From Aeromicrobium chenweiae (lineage in GTDB: Bacteria; Actinomycetota; Actinomycetes; Propionibacteriales; Nocardioidaceae), in NCBI RefSeq assembly GCF_003065605.1, contig NZ_CP026952.1, positions 1-64,000 on the forward strand: 64,000 nucleotides of DNA, given 5' to 3'. The notes under the pieces are model-generated. The model made no database searches. It worked only from the letters and a program-made list of their open reading frames with translations, and was not told the DNA's origin. Both the position numbers and the translations under genes were made by a program. Below are positions 41,983 to 50,770 of the stretch, in pieces. Within the stretch, counting starts at the first letter, position 1. The number at the start of each line of letters is the position of its first letter.

Positions 41983-42275
41983 GAGCCCGGCCATTCGCCG
42001 GTGGCCCGCTGGAAGCCCTTGGCGCCCTGACGCTGGATGACCGCCTTGACGACCGAGTAGATCGCGCCCTGCAGCACGGCGGCGACCAGGATCTCCTTGA
42101 AGTCGTACTCGGACTGGAGCGGACCGGGCGGATCCGCGTCCTCGCCGGCGCTCACGCGTTTCCAGATCTGCTTGAACAGCAGGCTGGCGACGAGTCCGCC
42201 GACGATCGAGCTGACGAGCCCGACCGGCCGGTAGAGGATCTTGGCGGACGTGCTGGGTGTTCTCGTGGCTGGCAT
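41979..42275 (-). CDS. DUF4235 membrane protein
   Basis: The 98-residue protein has the DUF4235 pattern: KILYRPVGLVSSIVGGLVASLLFKQIWKRV as first helix with flanking basic residues, an acidic loop, then LVAAVLQGAIYSVVKAVIQRQGAKGFQRATG. Function unknown, widespread in actinobacteria. It overlaps the DinB-fold gene by 4 nt and lies 7 bp after the DJ-1/PfpI gene, so the three are probably one transcript. Confidence 0.87.
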   Translation of the reverse strand: MPATRTPSTSAKILYRPVGLVSSIVGGLVASLLFKQIWKRVSAGEDADPPGPLQSEYDFKEILVAAVLQGAIYSVVKAVIQRQGAKGFQRATGEWPGS

Positions 42276-42282
42276 GAGGGCC

Positions 42283-42840
42283 TCAGGCTTTCGCGAAGAC
42301 GTCGGTGAGGGTGGAGTTGAACGCGTCCAGGTCGTCGGGGTTGCGGGACGTGACGAGGTCCCAGCCCGACGCCGAGCAGTGGAAGACGGTCTCGTCGACC
42401 CACGTGCCGCCTGCGTTGGTGATGTCGGTGCGCAGGCTCGGGAACGAGGTCAGCGTCTTGCCCGGCAGGACGCCGGCCTCGACCAGCGCCCACGGTCCGT
42501 GACAGATGGCCGCGATCGGCTTGCTCGCGTCGACGAACGACTTCACCAGCGCGACTGAGTCGGCATCGGCGCGCACCTTGTCGGCGTTCACGGTGCCGCC
42601 GGGCAGGATCAGCGCGTCGAAGTCGTCCGCGGAGGCCTCGGAGACGGTCAGGTCCGGGTCGAAGGTCTCGTCCTTGTCGACGTCACCCACCATCGACTGG
42701 ACCGGCTCCTTCGCGGGAGCGATCAGCGACGGGGTCCCTCCGGCATCGAGGACGGCCTGCCACGGAGAGGTGAGCTCGACCTTCTCGACGCCGACCTGCG
42801 AGGTCAGGAATGCAATCTTCTTGCCGGTGAGTGCAGACAT
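42283..42840 (-). CDS. DJ-1/PfpI family protein (class I amidotransferase-like)
   Basis: The 185-residue protein has the DJ-1/PfpI fold with LILPGGTVNADKVRAD, the nucleophile elbow AAICHGPWALVEAG containing the reactive Cys-His, and the conserved GWDLVTSRNPDDLDAF near the C-terminus. It resembles general stress protein 18/YhbO-type deglycase or protease homologues. ATG 42840 is chosen because GAAGGAGATCGC precedes it; a longer reading adds 16 residues without a ribosome site. Confidence 0.9.
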   Translation of the reverse strand: MSALTGKKIAFLTSQVGVEKVELTSPWQAVLDAGGTPSLIAPAKEPVQSMVGDVDKDETFDPDLTVSEASADDFDALILPGGTVNADKVRADADSVALVKSFVDASKPIAAICHGPWALVEAGVLPGKTLTSFPSLRTDITNAGGTWVDETVFHCSASGWDLVTSRNPDDLDAFNSTLTDVFAKA

Positions 42841-42913
42841 GCGATCTCCTTCGAAAACAGTCGTGCGGCCGCCAAGCCCCCGAGACATGGCGACCGCACG
42901 AGCACGGGGATGG

Positions 42914-43201
42914 TCAGCTGGCGATCTTTTCCTGCCGGACCACGGCGGCGCGTTCGCCCTCGGTCATGCCGCCCCACACGCCATAGGGCTCACGGACGCG
43001 GAGCGCGTGCTCGCGGCACTGCTCGATGACGGGGCACCGCATGCACAGCTGCTTGGCGGCCTGCTCACGTCGCTCACGTTTGGCTCCTCGCTCGGCCTCG
43101 GGCGAGAAGAAGACGGAGCTGTCGACCCCCATGCACACGCCTTGGTACTGCCACTCGTAGGCGTCCATCATGGGTCCGGGGAGGCGATTGACGTTGACCA
43201 T
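42914..43201 (-). CDS. whiD: WhiB-family iron-sulfur regulator, WhiD/WhiB3 type
   Basis: The 95-residue protein has four cysteines for a [4Fe-4S] cluster (one in VCMGVDSS, then CMRCPVIEQC) and the G(V/I)WGG turn in YGVWGGMTEGER. NRLPGP...WEWQ-like N-terminal sequence, GVDSSVFFSPEAERG and VREPYGVWGG closely match WhiD of Streptomyces and WhiB3 of mycobacteria rather than WhiB1, 2 or 4. WhiD is needed for late spore maturation; WhiB3 senses redox. ATG 43201 is chosen because it matches the family N-terminus; an upstream reading adds 16 residues. It is divergent from the second crotonase, with a near DnaA box TGTGGATCA at 43240-43248. Confidence 0.88.
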   Translation of the reverse strand: MVNVNRLPGPMMDAYEWQYQGVCMGVDSSVFFSPEAERGAKRERREQAAKQLCMRCPVIEQCREHALRVREPYGVWGGMTEGERAAVVRQEKIAS

Positions 43202-43275
43202 GTGGGAGGTATGCCCCTCCGGTTGCACTTTCAAACATGTGTGGATCACATCTACCGACCGGTAACATCAGCGGC

Positions 43276-44106
43276 ATGACTTCTGCCGCTCGTACGACCC
43301 CCGCCGACGCCGGATCCCGCGTGATCATGGAGATTGACGGCGCCGTCGCGTACGTGACCCTCAACCGTCCCGACAAGCTCAACGGCATCGATCTCGACAC
43401 GATCGACGAGCTCATCGCGGCGGCCACGACGCTGCAGCAGAACACGGAGATCCGGGCCGTCGTGCTGCAGGGCAAGGGACGCTCGTTCTGCGCGGGCCTG
43501 GACTTCGCGTCGGCCTTCCAGGACAAGAAGCGTGTCGCCCGGTACTTCTTCGCCGGCCCGCGCACGGTCAACCGGTTCCAGCGGGTCAACCAGGTCTGGC
43601 GCGAGCTGCCGGTGCCGGTCATCGCGGTCGTGCAGGGCCACTGCTACGGCGCCGGCCTGCAGCTGGCGTCGTGCGCGGACTTCCGCTTCACCACGCGGGA
43701 CGCCACGTGGTCGATCCTGGAGGCCAAGTGGGGTCTGGTGCCCGACATGGCCGGCACCGTCCCGTTCAGCGAGCTGCTGCCCGCGGACGTGCTGATGCGC
43801 CTGGCGATGACGGGCGAGCAGATCTCCGGCGAGCGGGCGGCCGAGCTGGGCCTGGCGACCGAGGCGTCCCCGGACCCCCTCGCCGCGGCGCTGGAGCTGG
43901 TCGAGCAGATCGCCCAGCGCTCGCCGGACTCCGTGGCCGCGACCAAGCGCCTCGTCTACGGGACCCGCCGCGGTGGGTTGCGCGCGACGTACCGTCTGGA
44001 GCGCCGGCTCCAGTCCGCGATGTTCAAGGCGCGCAACACCGCGATCGCCCGCAAGGCCGGCACCGCGAAGCAGACGCCCGTCTTCGGCCCGCGGACGTTC
44101 GGCTGA
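43276..44106 (+). CDS. Crotonase-family protein with altered catalytic acids
   Basis: The 276-residue protein has the crotonase fold with oxyanion-hole segments SFCAGLDFASAF and GHCYGAGLQLASCADFRF, and WGLVPDMAGT. The first catalytic Glu position is Gln (LQLA) and the second is Asp (VPD), so canonical hydratase chemistry is doubtful; an isomerase of the dienoyl-CoA type is possible. TAACAT at 43263-43268 lies 7 nt before the ATG, supporting this start and a leaderless mRNA. It is divergent from whiD. Confidence 0.85.
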   Translation: MTSAARTTPADAGSRVIMEIDGAVAYVTLNRPDKLNGIDLDTIDELIAAATTLQQNTEIRAVVLQGKGRSFCAGLDFASAFQDKKRVARYFFAGPRTVNRFQRVNQVWRELPVPVIAVVQGHCYGAGLQLASCADFRFTTRDATWSILEAKWGLVPDMAGTVPFSELLPADVLMRLAMTGEQISGERAAELGLATEASPDPLAAALELVEQIAQRSPDSVAATKRLVYGTRRGGLRATYRLERRLQSAMFKARNTAIARKAGTAKQTPVFGPRTFG

Positions 44107-44142
44107 TTCTCCCCGTCCGTGCTCGGTTGCTAGGGTTCTGGA

Positions 44143-44934
44143 GTGACTGACGAGAACCCCCAGCAGGCCCACGACAGCTCCTCCGCGCCGAAGAAGGTCG
44201 CCAACCAGTACGAGCGCGACTACGACTACACCAAGTACTGGGACAACCGCGACTACGAGAACGGCGCCGAGCAGATCGCGATCCGGCGGCTGCTCAAGGG
44301 ACACCACTACCGCAAGGCAGCGGACATCGGCGGCGGCTTCGGCCGGCTGTGCCTGCTCCTGCGGACGTTCGCCGACGAGGTCACCCTGGCCGAGCCCGCC
44401 GCGTCGCAGCTCGAGGCGGCCAAGAGGGTGCTGGCCGGCACGGACATCAAGCAGGTCCAGATGCAGGCCGACGACCTGAAGTTCGCCGACGGCGAGCTCG
44501 ACCTGGTCACGATGGTGCGGGTCATGCACCACATCCCCGAGCCGACGGCCGAGTTCGCCGAGATCTCCCGCGTCCTCGCGCCCGGCGGCACCGCGATCAT
44601 CGAGGTCGCCAACTACGGTCACTTCAAGAACCGTCGCCGCCACAAGAAGGAGGGCATCCCTCTCCCGACCGAGCCGGTCGACATCCGCCAGACCAAGGCC
44701 GACGAGCCCGACGCGATCGCGTTCGTCAACCACAACATCGACACGGTCGTCGGCCAGCTCGCTGCCGCCGGCCTCACCCTCGAGAGCAAGCTGTCGGTCT
44801 CCAACCTGCGCAGCCAGACCCTCAAGAAGGCCCTGCCCAAGAGCGTCATGCTCGCGGCCGAGCGCATCACCCAGAAGCGTCTGGCGAAGAGCAACTTCGG
44901 ACCCAGCATCTTCCTGAAGCTCCGCAAGGCCTGA
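44143..44934 (+). CDS. Class I SAM-dependent methyltransferase
   Basis: The 263-residue protein has motif I ADIGGGFGRLCLLL (about residue 63), the acidic end of strand 2 in LAEPAASQLEAA, motif II DLVTMVRVMHHIPEP and motif III APGGTAIIEVAN of Rossmann methyltransferases. The N-terminal YERDYDYTKYWDNRDYENGAEQIAIRRLL is typical of an uncharacterised group with no assigned substrate. TAGGGT ends 6 nt before the GTG, so a leaderless transcript is likely. The 3' end is followed by a palindrome. Confidence 0.83.
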   Translation: MTDENPQQAHDSSSAPKKVANQYERDYDYTKYWDNRDYENGAEQIAIRRLLKGHHYRKAADIGGGFGRLCLLLRTFADEVTLAEPAASQLEAAKRVLAGTDIKQVQMQADDLKFADGELDLVTMVRVMHHIPEPTAEFAEISRVLAPGGTAIIEVANYGHFKNRRRHKKEGIPLPTEPVDIRQTKADEPDAIAFVNHNIDTVVGQLAAAGLTLESKLSVSNLRSQTLKKALPKSVMLAAERITQKRLAKSNFGPSIFLKLRKA

Positions 44935-44943
44935 TCCACACCG

Positions 44944-45006
44944 CGCTGGGCCTGACGTTCCTGCCGACACGCCAGGCGTGTCGGGGTTGAAACGTCAGGC
45001 CCAGCG
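44944..45006. repeat. Intergenic palindrome, family A copy 1
   Basis: Perfect 16-bp arms CGCTGGGCCTGACGTT (44944-44959) and AACGTCAGGCCCAGCG (44991-45006) enclose an inner 10-bp palindrome (44964-44984) built on CGACACGCC A GGCGTGTCG. It lies between the convergent methyltransferase and DUF2277 genes. Family A copy 2 is at 62267-62354. It may serve as a bidirectional terminator. Confidence 0.8.
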
Positions 45007-45018
45007 GCGTTGGTGGGG

Positions 45019-45291
45019 TCAGGTGGTGGCGAAGCGCCGGGCCGAGCGTTCCTTGGCCTTCGCGGCCTCGACCTCCCGGTCCTTCGGCGGGGCCGAGGTC
45101 ACGAGGTCGTCGAGCAGGTGACCGGTCAGGTGGGCGATCTCGTCGACGGCTCGCCAGAAGACCTCTTCATTGGCCTTCGACGGCTTGCTGGATCCGCTGA
45201 TCTTGCGGACGTACTGCAGGGCGGCGGCACGGATCTCGTCGTCGCCCGCGGCGGGCTCGAAGTTGTGGAGCGTTCGGATGTTCCGGCACAT
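45019..45291 (-). CDS. DUF2277 family protein
   Basis: The 90-residue protein begins MCRNIRTLHNFEPAA, the near-invariant DUF2277 N-terminus, and continues with QYVRKISGSSKPSKAN and an α-helical C-terminus rich in Lys, Glu and Ala. Small cytoplasmic family of unknown function. TAGCCT at 45298-45303 lies exactly 6 nt before the ATG, consistent with a leaderless transcript. Confidence 0.88.
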   Translation of the reverse strand: MCRNIRTLHNFEPAAGDDEIRAAALQYVRKISGSSKPSKANEEVFWRAVDEIAHLTGHLLDDLVTSAPPKDREVEAAKAKERSARRFATT

Positions 45292-45339
45292 GAGCTCAGG
45301 CTAGGACGATCGCGCCGCCCTGCCCAGGGTCGTGGGGAG

Positions 45340-46488
45340 TCAGTTCTCGTCCTCCCACCAGTCGCGGGCCGCGTCCGCGGAGTCGGGGTAGTCGGCGAAC
45401 ACGCCGTCCACGCCGGCCTCGAAGAAGGCCCGCAGTTCACCGAACACGTCGCCCTTGGTGCGCGGGTCGGTGCCGTCGCGGAAGTCCGCCGGGAGGAACT
45501 GGTTCTCGTCGCGGAACGTGTAGACCGTGACCTTGAGGCCGGCGCGGTGGGCGTCCCTGACGACGTTGGTGGGGGCGGTGAGGAATCCCGCGGCGTCACG
45601 CGGGATGACGCTGTTCTTCTCCGGCCCGAGCCACGAGGCGTACGACGCGACGCGGCGCAGACCCGCGGGCGACATGAGGTCGGCATACGTCCGAGGGTCG
45701 CCCTGGGCGACCAGGTCGTACGGCGCACCGCTCGCGGACGTCAGCTGCGCCAGCGGCACCCGCGTCCGGCGCGAGAGGGCCCGCAGGTTGCTGGTCTCGA
45801 ACGACTGGATGATGACCTTCGAGCGGGCCGAGTCCAGCCGGTGCCGGCGCAGCTCGCGCAGGAGCGGGCGCTCGAGCGGCAGCCCGATCGAGCGGAAGTA
45901 CGTCGGGTGCTTGGTCTCGGGCGCGACGCCGATGGTCCGCCCACGCCTGCGGCTCTCCCGCTGGGCGAGGTCGAGCACCTCGTCGAACGTCGGCACCTGG
46001 AAACGTCCGTCGTAGCGGGTGTTGGCCGGGCGGACCGCGGGCAGCCGCTCCTTGGCGCGCAGGGTCCGCAGCTCGCGCAGCGTGAAGTCCTCGGTGAACC
46101 ACCCCGACACCGCCACGCCGTCGACCGTCTTGGTGGTCTTGCGCTGAGCGAACTCCGGGTGGTCGGCGACGTCCGTGGTGCCGCTGATCTCGTTCTCGTG
46201 CCGGGCCACCAGCACGCCGTCCTTGGTGCTGACGAGGTCCGGCTCGATGTAGTCCGCGCCCAGCCTGATCGCCAGCTCGTACGCCGCGAGGGTGTGCTCG
46301 GGCCGGTAGCCGGACGCGCCGCGGTGCGCGAAGACGGTGATCTGCTGGGCGCGGTGGTGGTCGGGGCGGTCGTTCGTGACCGTCGTGGAGGCGCCGGCGA
46401 CCGACGGCACGGCCGTGATCCCGGTGGCGAGGGCGGCCGCAGCGATGAGGTGCACGGCCCGGCGAGCTGGCTGGTGGAGAAGTGTCAT
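45340..46488 (-). CDS. Secreted glycerophosphodiester phosphodiesterase
   Basis: The 382-residue product has a signal peptide (about 1-34, ending near VAGAS) and a GDPD TIM barrel with the catalytic and metal residues in FAHRGASGYRPEHTLAAYE, GADYIEPDLV and ARHENEISGTTDV. It releases glycerol-3-phosphate and an alcohol from glycerophosphodiesters outside the cell; it resembles GlpQ/GlpQ1. ATG 46488 is chosen because it gives a proper n-region; a reading 14 residues longer does not. It is followed by DUF2277 on the same strand. Confidence 0.9.
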   Translation of the reverse strand: MTLLHQPARRAVHLIAAAALATGITAVPSVAGASTTVTNDRPDHHRAQQITVFAHRGASGYRPEHTLAAYELAIRLGADYIEPDLVSTKDGVLVARHENEISGTTDVADHPEFAQRKTTKTVDGVAVSGWFTEDFTLRELRTLRAKERLPAVRPANTRYDGRFQVPTFDEVLDLAQRESRRRGRTIGVAPETKHPTYFRSIGLPLERPLLRELRRHRLDSARSKVIIQSFETSNLRALSRRTRVPLAQLTSASGAPYDLVAQGDPRTYADLMSPAGLRRVASYASWLGPEKNSVIPRDAAGFLTAPTNVVRDAHRAGLKVTVYTFRDENQFLPADFRDGTDPRTKGDVFGELRAFFEAGVDGVFADYPDSADAARDWWEDEN

Positions 46489-46563
46489 GTGCCACAGCCG
46501 ACGCCCACCGGGTGACGACCGCGTGCACACCGCTCCCCCGTCAGGTGAACAGTGCGGCGATCT

Positions 46564-47091
46564 CTAGAGCGCGCCGAGGCGCGTGAGGACGTCTCGGACG
46601 TGCTTGAGCGCATTCTTCTCGGCCAGGCCGGTGGTGTCGTCGAAGTACAGCCCGTCGCCGATGAGCTGGATGGTGCGGGCCAGCGACTCGTCCTCGAGGT
46701 GCTCCAGCAGCACCGTGAACCAGCCCTCGCGCAGGTCCGCGAGCGCGGCGGACGCGCGCGAGTCGTTCTCCTGGGCGATGCGGCCTGCGGCGATGAGCGC
46801 GCGGTCGAAGTCGCTGCCGGAGTTGATCGACGTCGTCAGGTAGAAGTCGACCGGGCCCTTGGCGGCGGTGCGCATCTTCTCGACGTCGGTCCTGCCCTGC
46901 TCGCGGAGCCGGGTGAGCATCCCCTCGACGAGGGCGTCCTTGCTGTGGAAGTGGTACAGCAGCCCGCCCTTGGAGACGTGCGCCTCCGCGGCGACCGCGT
47001 CGAGCGTCGCGGACCGGCTGCCGGCGAAGACCAGGAGCGTCTCGAAGGCGTCGATCAGGCGATCGCGGGTCGAGCGTTCCTCGTCGGGCAT
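46564..47091 (-). CDS. TetR-family repressor of the adjacent efflux pump
   Basis: The 175-residue protein has an N-terminal HTH with ATLDAVAAEAHVSKGGLLYHFHSKDALVEGML and a variable ligand domain. It is divergent from a DHA2 exporter with a 127-bp shared region, the standard arrangement for a drug-responsive repressor. TAGTGT at 47098-47103 is 6 nt before the ATG, so the mRNA is probably leaderless. Confidence 0.87.
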   Translation of the reverse strand: MPDEERSTRDRLIDAFETLLVFAGSRSATLDAVAAEAHVSKGGLLYHFHSKDALVEGMLTRLREQGRTDVEKMRTAAKGPVDFYLTTSINSGSDFDRALIAAGRIAQENDSRASAALADLREGWFTVLLEHLEDESLARTIQLIGDGLYFDDTTGLAEKNALKHVRDVLTRLGAL

Positions 47092-47163
47092 GGCCCCACA
47101 CTAGCGGCGCCCTGACGGGCCGCTCCCTGGAGAGGAATATCACCACCGCCGTGGTCGTTGCTG

Positions 47164-47179
47164 TACCGGCTGGACGGTA
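47164..47179. promoter_or_regulatory. Candidate TetR operator
   Basis: TACCG-N6-CGGTA is a perfect inverted repeat between the tetR and exporter genes, about 40 bp before the exporter start and near where its promoter should lie. Operator function is inferred from position and symmetry. Confidence 0.4.
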
Positions 47180-47218
47180 AAGTTCTCCGGACGGCCAGAC
47201 GCGAGTGAGGAGGACGGC

Positions 47219-48736
47219 ATGACCACGATCGACACCACCGGCACCATGAACGTGAACAGGGCAGGACCCCGGGAATGGGCTGCTCTGGCCGTCCTCATGC
47301 TGCCTGTGCTCATGACGTCGGTGGACAACACCGTGCTGAGCTTCGCGCTGCCGGCGATCAGCGTCGACCTGAGGCCGAGCGGCACTCAGCTGCTGTGGAT
47401 CGTGGACGTCTACGCGATCATGCTCGCGGGCCTGCTCATCGCGATGGGCAGCATCGGTGACCGGTTCGGTCGGCGCCGACTGCTGCTGATCGGCTCGGTC
47501 GGTTTCGGCGTCGCCTCGCTGCTGGCGGCGTTCAGCCAGGGACCCGCGATGCTCCTGTCCGCGCGCGTGCTGCAGGGCGTCTTCGGCGCGATGCTCATGC
47601 CCTCCACGCTGTCGCTGATCCGCAACGTCTTCCACGACCCGCGGGACCGGCGCGTCGCGATCGCGACGTGGGCCGCGATGTTCTCCGGTGGCGCGGCGCT
47701 CGGCCCCGTGCTGGGCGGCTGGCTGCTCGGGCACTTCTGGTGGGGGTCGGTGTTCTTCATCAACGCCCCGATCATCATCGCGTTCGTCCCCTTGGCGCTG
47801 TTCCTGCTGCCGGAGTCGCGCGATCCCGAGCCGGGGCCGCTCGACCTGCTGTCCATCGGACTGTCCCTCGGGGCGATGCTGCCGCTGGTCTTCGCGATCA
47901 AGAACGTCGCGGAGCACGGCCTCACCGACGTGACGATGACGGCCTTCGCGGTCGGCGTGATCGCCGCGTGGGCCCTGGTGCGGCGTCTGCGGACGAGCGC
48001 GTCGCCGATGATCGACATGACCCTGTTCCGCAACCGGGTCTTCAGCGGCGCGATCCTGGCGAACCTGCTGAGCTTCATGGGGTTCACGGGCTTCCTGTTC
48101 CTGGGCTCGCAGCTGCTGCAGCTGGTGCTGGGCCTGTCGGCGATGGACGCCGCCCTGGTGCTGCTGCCCGGTCTCGCGGCGACGGTCGTCGCGGGGTTCG
48201 TGGCCGTCCGCCTGCTGCGGATCGTCTCGGCGCGGGTGCTGGTGACGGCGAGCTTCGTGGCGTCCGCCGCCGGCTACGCCATGACGGCGCTGAACGGCAC
48301 GCCGACGGTCGTCTCGATCGCGGTGGCGTTCGCCGTGATGGGCGTCGGGATCGGCATGGCCGAGACCCTGACCAACGACCTGATGCTCTCCAACGTCCCG
48401 TCGTCGAAGGCCGGTGCGGCGTCCGCGATCTCCGAGACCGCGTACGAGATCGGTGCGGTGCTCGGCACGGCCATCCTGGGCACGGTGCTGACCTCGACGT
48501 ACCGCTCGCACCTGACCTTCAACGCGGTCGTCCAGTGGGGCGACCGGGACGGCTCGTTCGAGACCCTGGGCGGCACCCTCGAGGTGGCCAAGTACTACCC
48601 CAACATGGTCGGCGAGGGCCTGATCGAGTCGGCGCGGTCCGCGTTCGACCTGGGCGTCCAGTACACCTCCGCCGCAGCGATCGTCATCGCCCTCGCCGCT
48701 GCCTTCGTCTCCTGGAAGACCCTCAAGCACGCCTGA
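47219..48736 (+). CDS. DHA2-family MFS drug exporter (14 TM)
   Basis: The 505-residue transporter has about 14 hydrophobic helices and the DHA2 motifs: LPAISVDLRPSGTQLLWIVD in the first extracytoplasmic loop, GDRFGRRRLL as motif A, and LGPVLGGWLL as the antiporter motif C. QacA/EmrB-type proteins export cationic or amphipathic drugs by proton antiport. GTGAGGAGGAC lies before the ATG. The divergent TetR gene probably controls it. A palindrome follows the stop. Confidence 0.9.
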   Translation: MTTIDTTGTMNVNRAGPREWAALAVLMLPVLMTSVDNTVLSFALPAISVDLRPSGTQLLWIVDVYAIMLAGLLIAMGSIGDRFGRRRLLLIGSVGFGVASLLAAFSQGPAMLLSARVLQGVFGAMLMPSTLSLIRNVFHDPRDRRVAIATWAAMFSGGAALGPVLGGWLLGHFWWGSVFFINAPIIIAFVPLALFLLPESRDPEPGPLDLLSIGLSLGAMLPLVFAIKNVAEHGLTDVTMTAFAVGVIAAWALVRRLRTSASPMIDMTLFRNRVFSGAILANLLSFMGFTGFLFLGSQLLQLVLGLSAMDAALVLLPGLAATVVAGFVAVRLLRIVSARVLVTASFVASAAGYAMTALNGTPTVVSIAVAFAVMGVGIGMAETLTNDLMLSNVPSSKAGAASAISETAYEIGAVLGTAILGTVLTSTYRSHLTFNAVVQWGDRDGSFETLGGTLEVAKYYPNMVGEGLIESARSAFDLGVQYTSAAAIVIALAAAFVSWKTLKHA

Positions 48737-48748
48737 CCCCCGAATCCG

Positions 48749-48805
48749 CGAGTGGCGCAAACTGGAGAAAGTGGGACGGCGTGTCGTCCACTCTTGCGCC
48801 ACTCG
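48749..48805. repeat. Intergenic palindrome, family B copy 1
   Basis: CGAGTGGCGCAA (48749-48760) pairs with TTGCGCCACTCG (48794-48805), enclosing the exact 16-mer GGACGGCGTGTCGTCC (48774-48789). Flanking C/G runs extend the pairing. A second right-arm copy, TTGCGCCATTCGCGGA, follows at 48815-48830. It lies between the convergent exporter and a minus-strand membrane protein gene. Copy 2, in opposite orientation, is at 55639-55723. Confidence 0.8.
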
Positions 48806-48841
48806 GGGGTCGGGTTGCGCCATTCGCGGACGGGATTGACG

Positions 48842-49660
48842 TCAGGGCGTGGGGCCCAGGAGGCCCGAGCGGATGCGTTGGACCGCGCGGTCGTCGCCCA
48901 GCTCGGGGCGTGCTGCGGGATGGCTCCGGTAGAAGTCGACGAGCTCTGCGATCGCGTCGAGGCTCGAACCGGCCGTCGCGATCGGCAGGTGCACCTCTGT
49001 GGGTGCCCGGCCACCGACGGATGACTCACCGAGCGTCTCGCGTGGGCCGGTGACGGTCGGCGGCACCCGCCCCTCGAGCACCGCCACGGGGGCGGGGTCG
49101 ACCCGCAGCGTGACGGAGAGGACGTCGTCCCACGCCAGGGCGTAGGTGCGGACGTACCCGTGGGACCGCACCTCGGTCGGCGTGAGCTCGAGCCGGTTGA
49201 GGCGATAGTGCCCGCGGACGAGCCGGACGATCATGGGTGCGCCAAGGGCGAGGACCACCGCCGTCACGACGACCGGGGCCCACGCGCCGTCGTACGAGCT
49301 GGTCACGGCCAGCAGGCCGATCCCGAGGAAGAACGCCAGATAGCCGCCGGCCACCCCGAGCAGGGCGTAGGCGGTCGGGGCGTCGCCCGGCACGACCAGG
49401 TGTCCGTCACCGGTCCGGACCGCCAGCCGACCGCGGGCGAAGCGGGCCCGGACGTTGCGGGCGAGCACCACCAGCGTGCTGGCCCCACCCACGACGGCGC
49501 CTGCGACGGTGACGACGCCCGCTGTGTCGCGCGGGACCAGCAGCACGAAGACGGCGGTCGTCCCGACGACCAGCAGCGCGAGCACGCCCACCACGAGCGT
49601 GGACCGGACCGGGCGATGCTGCGTCCAGCGAGAGGCTTCGATCGATGCCGTGGTGGTCAT
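48842..49660 (-). CDS. Membrane protein with four helices, unknown
   Basis: The ~272-residue product has four hydrophobic helices, two near residues 20-70 and two near 105-155, then a soluble C-terminal domain with LELTPTEVRSHGYVRTYALAWDDVLSV resembling the PH-like domains of bacterial membrane proteins. I recognise no specific family. Start uncertain: ATGs at 49660, 49669, 49672 and 49696 are all in frame; 49660 has AAGGA 11 nt upstream. The 207-bp gap to the EamA gene has no convincing gene. Confidence 0.6.
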   Translation of the reverse strand: MTTTASIEASRWTQHRPVRSTLVVGVLALLVVGTTAVFVLLVPRDTAGVVTVAGAVVGGASTLVVLARNVRARFARGRLAVRTGDGHLVVPGDAPTAYALLGVAGGYLAFFLGIGLLAVTSSYDGAWAPVVVTAVVLALGAPMIVRLVRGHYRLNRLELTPTEVRSHGYVRTYALAWDDVLSVTLRVDPAPVAVLEGRVPPTVTGPRETLGESSVGGRAPTEVHLPIATAGSSLDAIAELVDFYRSHPAARPELGDDRAVQRIRSGLLGPTP

Positions 49661-49867
49661 GGTGCTCATCATCCTTGGCCGTGCTGGCGACGTCATTGCC
49701 GAACTCCTTCAGTCCGTCGTCGATCGACTCGCGGACCTCCTGCGGGACGAGCCACCGTACAGGCCACCGGACTGGCGCGCGAGCACGACGCGGATCTCGT
49801 CCGGCTCGGAAACGGCTGGGACGGCGGTGCCTCGCGCGGGATCGCCGGGGCAGGAGAGACTGGGCGC

Positions 49868-50770
49868 ATGTCCCTGAAGCACAGCCTGCTCGCGGTCCTG
49901 GTCATGCTCGTGTGGGGTGCCAACTTCGTCGTCATCGACGAGGGGCTCGACGGGGTCCCGCCGCTTTTGTTCCTCGCGATGCGCTTCGTCTTCGTCGCGT
50001 TCCCGCTGGTGCTCTTCATCCCACGGCCGCAGGCTCCCGTGCAGGTCGTGGTCGCGGTCGGGACGCTCATGAGCCTGTGCCAGTTCAGCTTCCTCTACAT
50101 CGCGCTGGACCTCGGTCTGCCCGCCGGGCTCGCCTCGCTGATCCTCCAGGCGCAGGTCATCTTCACGATCGTCATCGCAGCGGTCGTCCTCAAGGAGACG
50201 CCCACCCACCGCCAGGTGCTCGGCGCGACGATCGGCACCGCGGGGCTGGGGCTGGTGATCATCGCCCACGGCGCGTCGTCCCCGGTGGTCCCCGTGCTGG
50301 TGATGCTGTGCGCCTCCCTGTCGTGGGCCGCCGGCAACGTGGTGGCCCGCAGCGCGGGCGTCGCGTCGGGGCTCTCGCTCGTCGTCTGGTCGGCGCTCGT
50401 CGTCCCGGTGCCCGCGTTCCTGCTGTCGCTCGTGATGGACGGCAGGGACGAGATCGGCCACGCCCTCACGCACCTGTCCGGCGTGGCGATCGCCTCCACG
50501 GCGTACACCGCGATCGGCGCCTCGCTGATCGGCTACGGCATCTGGAACTCGCTGCTGGCGCGCTATCCGGCCGGTGCCGTCGTCCCGTTCGTCCTCCTGG
50601 TGCCGGTCGTGGGCATCGCCGTCGCGTGGCTCGTGCAGGACGAGGTCCCGACGCTGCTGGAGGTGGCCGGCGGGGTCGTCATGCTGGCCGGCGTGGCCGC
50701 GGCGACGATCAGCCGGCGCCCTACGCGAGCAGCGACGCCCGAGCCATCGCCGCCAGTCGGGTCCGCATGA
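49868..50770 (+). CDS. EamA/DMT-family transporter
   Basis: The 300-residue protein has ten hydrophobic helices in two EamA repeats, beginning LLAVLVMLVWGANFVVIDEGL. Its second repeat ends in PVVGIAVAWLVQDEVPTLLEVAGGVVMLAG, typical of the YdcZ/RhtA-like DMT exporters of amino acids or metabolites. Substrate unknown. The C-terminal tail overlaps the convergent tetR gene by 50 bp. Confidence 0.87.
   Translation: MSLKHSLLAVLVMLVWGANFVVIDEGLDGVPPLLFLAMRFVFVAFPLVLFIPRPQAPVQVVVAVGTLMSLCQFSFLYIALDLGLPAGLASLILQAQVIFTIVIAAVVLKETPTHRQVLGATIGTAGLGLVIIAHGASSPVVPVLVMLCASLSWAAGNVVARSAGVASGLSLVVWSALVVPVPAFLLSLVMDGRDEIGHALTHLSGVAIASTAYTAIGASLIGYGIWNSLLARYPAGAVVPFVLLVPVVGIAVAWLVQDEVPTLLEVAGGVVMLAGVAAATISRRPTRAATPEPSPPVGSA

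Noticed and set aside
49675-49877. Short plus-strand frame beginning MVLIILGRAGDVIAELLQS between divergent genes
   Set aside because: No ribosome-binding site, overlaps the EamA start, and no comparison possible. A competing minus-strand frame is equally open. Left unannotated.
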